This document shows, in pieces, positions 1 to 6,353 of a stretch of DNA of 19,595 bases (positions are counted from its first letter, which is position 1; every line of letters begins with the position of its first letter). Location of the stretch: positions 1 to 19,595 of the forward strand of contig PBSR01000013.1 in the NCBI GenBank assembly GCA_002726335.1, given 5' to 3'. The position numbers and the translations under genes are program-made. This DNA comes from Gemmatimonadaceae bacterium (lineage in GTDB: Bacteria > Latescibacterota > UBA2968 > UBA8231). The notes beneath the pieces are model-generated. The model did no database searches, had not been told where the DNA came from, and saw nothing but the letters and a program-made list of their open reading frames with translations.

Positions 1-228
1 TTCGTGCTGCAGGGTGGCCTGCGGGGCGCCGGTGATACCCGCTTCCCGATGCTGCTGACCGGGGTTTCTTCATGGCTCGTACGCCTGCCGCTGGCCTTGT
101 ACTTCGGCGTCCAACTGGGATATGGACTGGCCGGAATGTACTGGACGTTCATGATCGAGACCCTGCTGCGGCTGGTGGTCATTATCTGGCGCTATCAGGC
201 CGGAAAGTGGCAGAACATCGCTGTCTGA
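1..228 (+). CDS. MATE-family multidrug exporter, C-terminal fragment
   Basis: Partial gene cut by the left edge; only the last 75 or so codons are visible and the frame is open from base 1. The visible N-terminal part reads VLQGGLRGAGDTRFPML, which resembles the 'xxGxLRGaGDTr.pm' signature found late in NorM/MATE cation-coupled drug exporters. It is followed by two hydrophobic stretches (around residues 16-36 and 40-60 of the fragment), consistent with the last membrane helices, and a short hydrophilic tail. The protein would sit in the cytoplasmic membrane and export cationic compounds or metabolites in exchange for Na+ or H+; the substrate cannot be told. Stop TGA at 226-228. The family call is good; the subfamily is not resolved because most of the protein lies outside the window. 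Confidence 0.8.
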   Translation, partial: FVLQGGLRGAGDTRFPMLLTGVSSWLVRLPLALYFGVQLGYGLAGMYWTFMIETLLRLVVIIWRYQAGKWQNIAV

Positions 229-362
229 GCGGAGATTTCGGGGAACGATTCCCGGCGGCGCCGGCCCAACCCGGCGGCGCGCCGGGATGCAGTAGGATTT
301 CCTTTCGCCGGGCGGATCGTCGCCGGCGATGCCTCGGGGAGAAGCCCCGGATCGCGGAGCGA

Positions 363-1187
363 ATGATGGTTCCACTTGAGGACGAATTCGGGGATCTGGT
401 CGGAAAATCAAGGCGCGGTCACGGGCTGTCGGTCGAGGACCTGGCCGGGGAGACGGGCATTGACGCCGAGGCCCTGTCGGCGTTTGAGGGCTACCGGCGT
501 GACCCCACCCGCGAGCAATCGGATACCCTGGCCGGTCGGCTGGGGCTGGATGCCGCGAAGCTGTGGGAGATCGCGGCCGGCACCTGGGCGCCGGACGCGG
601 TGGAGCCGTCGATCGCGGGCGGTTTCGAGATTCAGTCACTCTGGTACGGACCGGACCGGGTGTGGGCCTACGTGATTGGCGACGCGGCGAACTGCGTGCT
701 GATCGATGCCGGCGTACCCGAGGAAGACCTCAGGTCGGCCATCGGCGAACGCGAACTGGCCGCGGTGCTGCTGACCCACACCCACGGCGATCACATCAGC
801 GCGCTCGGGGCCATCGTCGGCGGGACCGACATCGCGGTGCATGTGCCCGCCGAAGAGCTGGGCGCAGTGGCCGGATTGGGCGGCGAGGCGCACTCGTTTG
901 CTGATGGCGAGGTTTTGCAGGCCGGCCCCTTCGAATTCAAGGTGCTGCACACTCCCGGGCACACGGCGGGTGAATCCTGCCTGGCGGTCGGGGATGTGGT
1001 CTTTACCGGTGATGCGCTGTTCGCCGGCTCCATCGGCGGCACGAACCTGGGCGTGGACGCCTTCCCGGTCCATAAACAGACGGTCCGCGACAAGGTGCTG
1101 GCCCTGCAGGGATCGACGAAACTATTCCCCGGGCACGGCCCGCAGACGACAGTCGCCGAGGAGTTGGCCCACAACCCATTCTTCTAG
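363..1187 (+). CDS. Helix-turn-helix / metallo-beta-lactamase-fold hydrolase fusion
   Basis: A 274-residue protein with two parts. Residues ~8-75 look like a Cro/C1 (XRE)-type helix-turn-helix (LVGKSRRGHGLSVEDLAGE, then ALSAFEGYRRDPT). Residues ~88-274 are a glyoxalase II-like metallo-beta-lactamase domain with the full zinc ligand set: THTHGDH (H139, H141, D143, H144), H200 in LHTPGHTAG, D217 in FTGDALF and H258 in FPGHGP. It is therefore predicted to be an active two-metal hydrolase, perhaps on thioesters or similar, but the substrate is unknown. The frame is open upstream to 72, but the sequence before the tandem ATGs at 363/366 is not protein-like and overlaps the MATE gene; a purine-rich GCGGAGCG lies just upstream. 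The 134-base gap before it holds a small hairpin (CGGGG/CCCCG, 335-349) and nothing else clear. Whether the HTH binds DNA is unknown. Confidence 0.85.
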   Translation: MMVPLEDEFGDLVGKSRRGHGLSVEDLAGETGIDAEALSAFEGYRRDPTREQSDTLAGRLGLDAAKLWEIAAGTWAPDAVEPSIAGGFEIQSLWYGPDRVWAYVIGDAANCVLIDAGVPEEDLRSAIGERELAAVLLTHTHGDHISALGAIVGGTDIAVHVPAEELGAVAGLGGEAHSFADGEVLQAGPFEFKVLHTPGHTAGESCLAVGDVVFTGDALFAGSIGGTNLGVDAFPVHKQTVRDKVLALQGSTKLFPGHGPQTTVAEELAHNPFF

Positions 1188-1196
1188 CCCGGGGGC

Positions 1197-1370
1197 CTAG
1201 TGGTGGCCTTTGACGTACTCCGGATCGAGATACTTCTCGGGATCGTCCTCAAAGTCCAGGCGGCAGCCTCTGGCGCAGAAGTAGTAGGTCTTGCTTTCGT
1301 GCACGGCGGTTTCGGTGGCCGTGGCTTCGTCGACTTCCATTCCGCAAACCGGGTCGATTGCGATTGCCAT
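1197..1370 (-). CDS. Small YHS-domain metal-binding protein
   Basis: A 57-residue protein, easily missed because of its size. It begins MAIAIDPVCGMEVDE and contains YYFCARGC followed by LDFEDDPEKYLDP: the classic YHS pattern of DPVCGM, then YYFC..C...F..DPEKY. C9, C32 and C36 are candidate metal ligands. YHS domains occur in, or next to, copper and other heavy-metal P-type ATPases and are thought to bind or hand over metal. The ATG at 1370 is supported by AAAGAGGA ending 8 bases upstream, a strong ribosome binding site. It lies 46 bases after the stop of the copper ATPase and on the same strand, so it is probably the last gene of the csoR-copA operon and a cytosolic copper-binding accessory. 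The domain call is firm; the copper role is inferred from context. Confidence 0.88.
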   Translation of the reverse strand: MAIAIDPVCGMEVDEATATETAVHESKTYYFCARGCRLDFEDDPEKYLDPEYVKGHH

Positions 1371-1416
1371 TGATCTTGTCCTCTTTGGGCGGTCCGGCGG
1401 GCCGGGGTTCTTGGGA

Positions 1417-3867
1417 CTATCCCGTTAGTCGCAGACGTCGCAGGCGCAGGGCGTTGCCGATGACGGTCACGTCGCTGAGGGCCATGGCCGCGGCGGCCAG
1501 CATCGGATCGATCGGCCGGCCGAAGAAGGCCATCGAAAGCCCGGCGGCCAGGGGTATCAGGGTGGTGTTGTAGGCGAAGGCCCAGAACAGGTTCTGGCGG
1601 ATGGCCCGCATGGTGCGACGGCTGAGATCGATGGCCATCCGAATTCCCTGCAGGTTGCCGCTCATCAGCGTGACATCGGCCGCCTCCATTGCGATATCGG
1701 TCCCGGTGCCCATTGCGATGCCGATATCGGCCTGGGCCAGCGCCGGGGCGTCGTTGATGCCGTCGCCGACCATGGCTACCGTGCGTCCTTCCGATTGCAA
1801 CCGTTTGACCTCGTCGGCCTTGTCGGCGGGCAGGATGCCGGCGATGACGTGATCGATGCCGATCGATGCCGCGACGGCGTTGGCGGTGCGGGGGTTGTCG
1901 CCGGTGATCATTATGATGTCGATTCCGCGCCGGCGGAGATCGGACACGATGGCCGCGGCGTTGTCTTTGAGGGTGTCGGCTATGCCGATTACGCCGACCA
2001 GTTCGCCATCGACGGCCACGCAGGCGACGCTATCGCCCTGGGCTACCAGGCGATCGGTCGCGCCATCGGAATCGGCGATCCCGCGCTCGGCCATGAGCGC
2101 CATGTTGCCGGCGATGACGGTGTGGTCGTCGACTTGGGCGCTGACACCCAGGCCCGTGAACGACTCGAATTCCGCGACGGCCGGCAGGTCGAGATCGCGG
2201 CTCTCCGCTTCCCGTACGATCGCGGCGGCCAGTGGGTGCTCGGAAGCAGACTCCACCGCCGCCGCCAGGCTGAGAACTTCGGCTTCGGCCAGGCCGTTGA
2301 GCGGGACTACGGAAGCGACCCTGGGCTGACCGCTGGTGAGGGTGCCGGTCTTGTCCAGCACGACGGTGTCGATGCGGTGGGCGGTCTCAAGGGCCTCGCC
2401 GCCGCGGAACAGGACGCCGTGCTCGGCCCCGCGTCCGGACCCGACCATGATGGCCGCCGGCGTGGCGACGCCGAGGGCGCAGGGGCAGGAAATGATGAGT
2501 ACGGCGACGGTCGTGACCAGTGCCAGGGTTAGACCGGGCCCCCAGATCAACCAGCCGAGGAACGCCAATAGGGCGATTCCCAGGACGGCGGGCACGAAAT
2601 AGCCGGCGATGACGTCGGCGAGCCGCTGGATCGGCGCCTTGGAGCCCTGGGCGTCTTCGACCAGCCGCACGACCTGGGACAGGACCGTGTCGCTCCCCAC
2701 CCGATCGGCGGTGAACTGGAAGCTGCCGGCCAGGTTGACGGTCCCGCCGATCACGGCGTCGCCCGGGCCTCTGTCCACCGGAACGCTCTCCCCGGTGATC
2801 ATGGACTCGTCGATCGTGGAACTGCCTTCGACGATGCTGCCGTCCACCGGGATCCGTTCGCCGGGGCGGACCAGGATCCGGTCACCGGGATGGACATCCG
2901 CAACCGGCAGGTCGATGGCCTGACCGTCCCGGACGACCCGGGCGGTGCGGACCTGCAATTCCATCAATTTGCGGATGGCACTGGAGGTCTGGGCCATGGC
3001 CCGGTTCTCCAGGTAGCGCCCGAGAAGGATCAGCCCGATGATCGTCGCCGAGGTCTCGTAGAACACATCGGGCTCAAGCCCGGACTGCCGGAACCATTCC
3101 GGGGTGAAGGTCGCCACGACGCTGTACAGATAGGCGGCACTGGTGCCGACGGCAATCAGGGTGTCCATGTCGGAGCTGAACGTCTTCAGACGGGCCCACG
3201 TGCCCTTGTAGAAGCGCAATCCACCCCAGATCTGGATTGGGGTCGCCAGGGCGAACATGAAGTAGCGGTTGGTGATGAAATCGGGGGTCCAGCTCCAGTG
3301 GGTGCCCATGCCGCCCCACATGAGCACAAACGCCGCTGCCAGAGTGAAGGAGAAGCGGAGCTTGAGATCGTTCAACTCGGCGGTCTTGCGACGCTCGAGC
3401 AAATCGCCGGTGGCTTCGTCTGAACCGGCCTCCTCGACAACCTCATACCCCGAGGCAACGACCCTTTCTACCAGCGCGGCGCGGTCGATGGCGCCCGGCA
3501 GGAAGGTGGTGGTGGTGGTCTCGGCGGCTAGGTTCACGCTTGCGCCCAGGACACCGTCGGTGTCCTTCAGAAAGCGCTCGACGCGGCCGACGCAGGAGGC
3601 GCAGGTCATGCCGAGAACGCGGAGGGTGATGGTTTCCCGGGTGACGTCGTAGCCGGAGTTTTCGACGGCATCGATCAATTCGGCGATGCCGGTGCTGTTC
3701 GGGTTGAACTGGACGGTGGCCCTTTCGGTGGCCAGGTTCACCGCGGCGTCCGCCACCCCGTCGGCGTTCTTCAGGAACCGTTCCACGCGGCCGACGCAGG
3801 AGGCGCAGGTCATTCCTTCTACCGGAATGGTGAGTTCGGCGGTGGCGTCGTCGTGATCGATGGCCAT
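1417..3867 (-). CDS. copA: Copper(I)-exporting P1B-type ATPase (CopA-like)
   Basis: An 816-residue heavy-metal ATPase of the cytoplasmic membrane that should pump Cu(I) out using ATP. Two N-terminal HMA domains each carry GMTCASC (residues 18-24 and 86-92). After eight predicted membrane helices and the soluble domains the hallmarks are: TGES (358-361, actuator), SCPCALG with the membrane CPC at 461-463, DKTGTLT with phospho-acceptor D505, SEHP (542-545), TGDN (655-658) and GDGINDAP (701-708). In helix 7, FAYNT gives the Y766/N767 pair typical of the Cu(I) group. In helix 8 the usual MxxSS-type motif reads M795-A-L-S-D799, with Asp where the second Ser is expected. The start lies 5 bases after the csoR stop, so translation is probably coupled; the SD is weak. 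Silver transport is a possible alternative. Confidence 0.95.
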   Translation of the reverse strand: MAIDHDDATAELTIPVEGMTCASCVGRVERFLKNADGVADAAVNLATERATVQFNPNSTGIAELIDAVENSGYDVTRETITLRVLGMTCASCVGRVERFLKDTDGVLGASVNLAAETTTTTFLPGAIDRAALVERVVASGYEVVEEAGSDEATGDLLERRKTAELNDLKLRFSFTLAAAFVLMWGGMGTHWSWTPDFITNRYFMFALATPIQIWGGLRFYKGTWARLKTFSSDMDTLIAVGTSAAYLYSVVATFTPEWFRQSGLEPDVFYETSATIIGLILLGRYLENRAMAQTSSAIRKLMELQVRTARVVRDGQAIDLPVADVHPGDRILVRPGERIPVDGSIVEGSSTIDESMITGESVPVDRGPGDAVIGGTVNLAGSFQFTADRVGSDTVLSQVVRLVEDAQGSKAPIQRLADVIAGYFVPAVLGIALLAFLGWLIWGPGLTLALVTTVAVLIISCPCALGVATPAAIMVGSGRGAEHGVLFRGGEALETAHRIDTVVLDKTGTLTSGQPRVASVVPLNGLAEAEVLSLAAAVESASEHPLAAAIVREAESRDLDLPAVAEFESFTGLGVSAQVDDHTVIAGNMALMAERGIADSDGATDRLVAQGDSVACVAVDGELVGVIGIADTLKDNAAAIVSDLRRRGIDIIMITGDNPRTANAVAASIGIDHVIAGILPADKADEVKRLQSEGRTVAMVGDGINDAPALAQADIGIAMGTGTDIAMEAADVTLMSGNLQGIRMAIDLSRRTMRAIRQNLFWAFAYNTTLIPLAAGLSMAFFGRPIDPMLAAAAMALSDVTVIGNALRLRRLRLTG

Positions 3868-3872
3868 GGCGG

Positions 3873-4226
3873 CTAGGATCTGTCGGATGTGGCCGCAGGC
3901 ACGGCAAGCAGCATTTCGGCGATTTCGGCCGGGATCAGCGGCACGCGCTTCGGGTGCCCGGAGCCGCGGAAGACGTCCATCAACTCGCTGATCTTGCGCT
4001 CGCGCTCGGCCCGGTCATCGCTGCGGATGGCGGTGGTGACGCAGTGCTGGAGATGGCTTTCGAGAACAAGAGCGTTGACCTTCTCGATGGCGCCCTGGAT
4101 GGCGAGGGTCTGCTTGAGGATGTCGACGCAGTAGGCGTCTTCCTCGACCATGCGCTCGACTCCGCGCACGTGGCCTTCGACGGAGCGCCAGCGGGCGAGC
4201 ACGCTTACCTTAATTTCTCTGTCCAT
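3873..4226 (-). CDS. csoR: CsoR-family copper-sensing repressor
   Basis: A 117-residue DUF156/CsoR-type all-helical regulator. It contains the Cu(I)-ligand trio: Cys in YCVDILKQ (C33), His and Cys in ESHLQHCV (H58, C62), with the preceding Tyr (Y32) and a downstream Glu-rich helix ([11 protein letters not shown]) that supplies the second-shell residues of the family. When Cu(I) binds, CsoR proteins release operator DNA, switching on copper export. The C-terminal tail, about 30 residues after the last helix, is longer than in minimal family members. The frame extends to a GTG at 4244, but the ATG at 4226 gives the family-typical start ([13 protein letters not shown]), so it is preferred. It is first in an operon with the copper ATPase and the YHS protein, and a palindrome lies in its own promoter. 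Confidence 0.92.
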   Translation of the reverse strand: MDREIKVSVLARWRSVEGHVRGVERMVEEDAYCVDILKQTLAIQGAIEKVNALVLESHLQHCVTTAIRSDDRAERERKISELMDVFRGSGHPKRVPLIPAEIAEMLLAVPAATSDRS

Positions 4227-4269
4227 GGGGATGACCTGCTTCACGATTTCGGGTTCGCAAGCGGCCCTC

Positions 4270-4297
4270 AGCCTACCTCACCCCGGGGTGGGTGCAA
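4270..4297 (-). promoter_or_regulatory. csoR-copA promoter with putative CsoR operator
   Basis: Read on the - strand, TTGCAC (4297-4292) and TAGGCT (4275-4270) are separated by 16 bases and could serve as -35 and -10. The spacer contains the perfect 12-base palindrome CACCCCGGGGTG (4279-4290). GC-rich palindromes of this kind, overlapping the promoter, are known CsoR binding sites. The predicted transcript would start near 4263, about 37 bases before the csoR ATG. A second perfect palindrome, CCATATGG (4298-4305), sits just upstream of the -35. The placement argues for copper-relieved autorepression; binding is inferred. Confidence 0.55.
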
Positions 4298-4403
4298 CCA
4301 TATGGCTACAGGGTATAACGTCGTAGTGAACTGGTTCTGCCGGCGTTACAGTCCGCGAAGGCGCGAGCAACGGCCGGGATGTCGCCAGCGCCGATTCCGC
4401 CCC

Positions 4404-4417
4404 GCCCGGTGCCGGGC
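4404..4417 (-). terminator. Short GC hairpin at the end of the amidohydrolase gene
   Basis: GCCCGG and CCGGGC form a 6-bp stem with a 2-base loop, directly at and after the stop codon (CTA at 4417-4419 on the + strand). There is no T-run, so it is at best a weak or Rho-assisted terminator or an mRNA end-stabiliser. The rest of 4227-4416 holds the csoR promoter and nothing else recognisable. Confidence 0.25.
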
Positions 4418-5553
4418 TAGAGAATCTCCCCGGCGCGAATCGTGTGCTCGGCCGTGAGTTCGTGGTGGCCGGTCCATTCGGTACCCATAGAGTCGGTGAA
4501 GATGACTTCGCGCTCCCGGTGCCGCAGCACCGCGATGTCGGCCTCCCGACCGACCTGCAGGCTGCCGACCTGGTCCTGCAATCCGATCACGCCGGCCGGC
4601 TCCCACGTAGAGCGCTGGATGACCTCCAGCAAGGGGACGCCCAGGGCGAGCATCTTGGCCATGGTCGTCGGCATGTCGTGCACCGGGCCGTCGATGTTGG
4701 TCACGTGGAGGTCGGTGCTGATGGAGTCCGCCATAAAACCGGCGGCGACGGCGCTGCGGGCGCGTTCGTACTGGAAACTGCCGGAGCCGTGGCCGATGTC
4801 GAACAACACCCCGCGATCGCGCGCCGCCCGGGCGGCGGTAGTGGGCTGGTCGTTTTCGTCAAACAGGTTGTTGGCGCCGGCCCGGTAACAGTGGGTCACG
4901 ATGTCGCCGGGGCGCAACATGGAGAGCAGTTCTTCCATCGGAATCGGCGAGTTGCCGATGTGGACCATCAGAAATGTACCCGCGTCGTGGGACATCTTCA
5001 CGGCCTGCTGGGCGTGGTGGCGACCCTGCTGGCCCCATCCCACGAGCGGTCCACTGAGCCGAATCTTGCAGCCGATGAAGGTTTCGGGGAACGCCCCGAT
5101 CGCTGCGATCCCCCCGGCCAGGTCGGCGAACGCCGGGTCGTTGAGTTCGCCCTTGTTGGACACCAAGCCGATCTCACTCAGGTTCATCAGACCGAGGACC
5201 CGTACCCGGGCCGGATTGACAACCCACTCCTTGAAACCGCGATAGTTCTGTGAGCCGGTGCTGCCGGCGTCGAGCATGGTAGTGGTGCCACCCTTAGTTC
5301 CGATTTCGTCGGCGTCGACGCCCCAGAACGTGGCCCCGCGATAGACGTGGACGTGGATGTCGACGAGCCCCGGAGTCACCAGGCATCCGGCTACGTCCAG
5401 GGTTCGGGCGCCGTTAGTTGGGATCTGCGACTCGATTGCCGCAACCTCACCGCCGCGCACCGCCACATCGCGGATTCCGTCGAGGCCGGTTGCCGGGTCG
5501 ATGACCCTTCCGCCGGTGATGACCAGGTCGAAGGGGTGGTTTGCAGTATTCAA
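4417..5553 (-). CDS. Amidohydrolase/deacetylase-family metallohydrolase
   Basis: A 378-residue TIM-barrel amidohydrolase resembling the dihydroorotase-like 'amidohydrolase/deacetylase family metallohydrolase' group. Metal-site residues are visible: HVHVY (H67, H69), a candidate carboxylated lysine in GCKIRLSG (K163), H198 in MVHIGNSP, H221 in THCYRAG, and D281 in STDLH. The flanking beta-sandwich is seen at the N terminus (LVITGGRVIDPATG) and the C terminus (LQVGREADIAVL). The substrate is unknown; family members act on small amides or N-acetylated compounds. The start appears to be TTG at 5553, preceded by GAGAGG at about 11 bases; there is no in-frame ATG that preserves the conserved N-terminal strand. 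It follows the RraA-like gene on the same strand with a 127-base gap holding a large hairpin, so the two probably belong to one catabolic operon. Confidence 0.88.
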   Translation of the reverse strand: MNTANHPFDLVITGGRVIDPATGLDGIRDVAVRGGEVAAIESQIPTNGARTLDVAGCLVTPGLVDIHVHVYRGATFWGVDADEIGTKGGTTTMLDAGSTGSQNYRGFKEWVVNPARVRVLGLMNLSEIGLVSNKGELNDPAFADLAGGIAAIGAFPETFIGCKIRLSGPLVGWGQQGRHHAQQAVKMSHDAGTFLMVHIGNSPIPMEELLSMLRPGDIVTHCYRAGANNLFDENDQPTTAARAARDRGVLFDIGHGSGSFQYERARSAVAAGFMADSISTDLHVTNIDGPVHDMPTTMAKMLALGVPLLEVIQRSTWEPAGVIGLQDQVGSLQVGREADIAVLRHREREVIFTDSMGTEWTGHHELTAEHTIRAGEIL

Positions 5554-5616
5554 AGCGGATCAAGCCTCTCGCTGGTGGCGAATCGTAACGTGATCGGCAC
5601 CCCGGTCGTTTTCATG

Positions 5617-5682
5617 AGGGAGAGGCCCCTGCACCGGGCGGTTCTGCCGTCTCAAGTGGTCCCGTTGCGCGGGCCTCTCCCT
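5617..5682. repeat. 66-base hairpin with 12-bp perfect arms
   Basis: AGGGAGAGGCCC (5617-5628) is the exact reverse complement of GGGCCTCTCCCT (5671-5682). Inside the arms pairing continues after a C/C mismatch: T-G wobble, GCA/TGC, a 1x1 mismatch, then CGGG/CCCG (5635-5638 with 5661-5664). A small CGG/CCG hairpin (5639-5641 with 5647-5649) lies in the apical part. The right arm overlaps the stop codon of the RraA-like gene on the - strand. There is no T-run on either side, so a simple intrinsic terminator is unlikely. Confidence 0.75.
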
Positions 5683-6343
5683 ATTCACCGGACCCGCCCC
5701 AGAACGATGCCAGGTGGATGTCGGGCTCCGCCATCTGCGCCATCCTCTCCGCCTCACGCTCCTGTACGACCCGGGCGGCCTGCAGCAAATCGGCGGTGAC
5801 GCCGGCGGGAAATACCCCTACCCCGTTCTCGTCGGCGTGGATCAGCGATCCCGGACTGACAAGCGTGCCGCCGACCATGATGTCCAGGTCGACCTCGACG
5901 ATCTCGTGGTTTCCGTGGGCCGGGGTGGCGCCGGCGGCGAAGTAGTGGAAGCCCATCGCGCGGACGGTGCTCAGATCGCGGACGCCGCCGTCGGTGACCA
6001 GGCCGATGGCGCCGAGTTTCGCGGCGGATGTAGCCATCATGTCGCCAAAATGGCACGATCGCCGCCGATCGGGACCGACATCCTTGAAAACCAGGATGGC
6101 CGGTTTGGGCGCCGCCTCAAGGGTCTGGAAAAGTGTTGCGAAGCCGGATCGCGAACCCGGTGGGCCGGGTACCGTGCTGCGCGCTGTGGCGGTGACGGCG
6201 TAACCGACCATCCGGCCCAGATCCGGGAACATACAACGGATATCGAGCCCCATGAAGCCGTCGGTCCGATCCCGCAATTTCAAACGCTCGACCGCGTTGC
6301 TTACGGTGGGCGTGTCGAATTCGCGGAGTTGGTCGAGGTTCAT
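5681..6343 (-). CDS. RraA-like aldolase/decarboxylase (HMG aldolase superfamily)
   Basis: A 220-residue protein of the RraA/4-hydroxy-4-methyl-2-oxoglutarate aldolase fold. The start region reads LREFDTPTVSNAVERL, the usual opening of this family. The core signature FGDMMATSAAKLGAIGLVTD (about residues 99-118) runs into GGVRDL, where R122 and D123 match the catalytic Arg and metal-binding Asp of the aldolases. HADENGV (169-175) matches the conserved late motif. Enzymes of this family cleave 2-oxo acids or decarboxylate oxaloacetate; RraA itself inhibits RNase E, but the R-D pair favours an enzyme. Start: ATG 6343 is chosen; a TTG at 6361, with GGAG 6 bases upstream, would add six residues and overlap the previous stop (6354). 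The neighbouring amidohydrolase suggests a joint degradative pathway. Confidence 0.87.
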   Translation of the reverse strand: MNLDQLREFDTPTVSNAVERLKLRDRTDGFMGLDIRCMFPDLGRMVGYAVTATARSTVPGPPGSRSGFATLFQTLEAAPKPAILVFKDVGPDRRRSCHFGDMMATSAAKLGAIGLVTDGGVRDLSTVRAMGFHYFAAGATPAHGNHEIVEVDLDIMVGGTLVSPGSLIHADENGVGVFPAGVTADLLQAARVVQEREAERMAQMAEPDIHLASFWGGSGE

Positions 6344-6353
6344 CCGGTCTTCG

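Noticed and set aside
4444..5253. 269-codon + strand frame opposite the amidohydrolase
   Set aside because: Shadow of a gene with full metal-site motifs; His/Gly-rich composition typical of antisense frames.
5617..5682. Intrinsic terminator interpretation of the 66-base hairpin
   Set aside because: No T-run on either strand after the arms; kept only as an unexplained structure.
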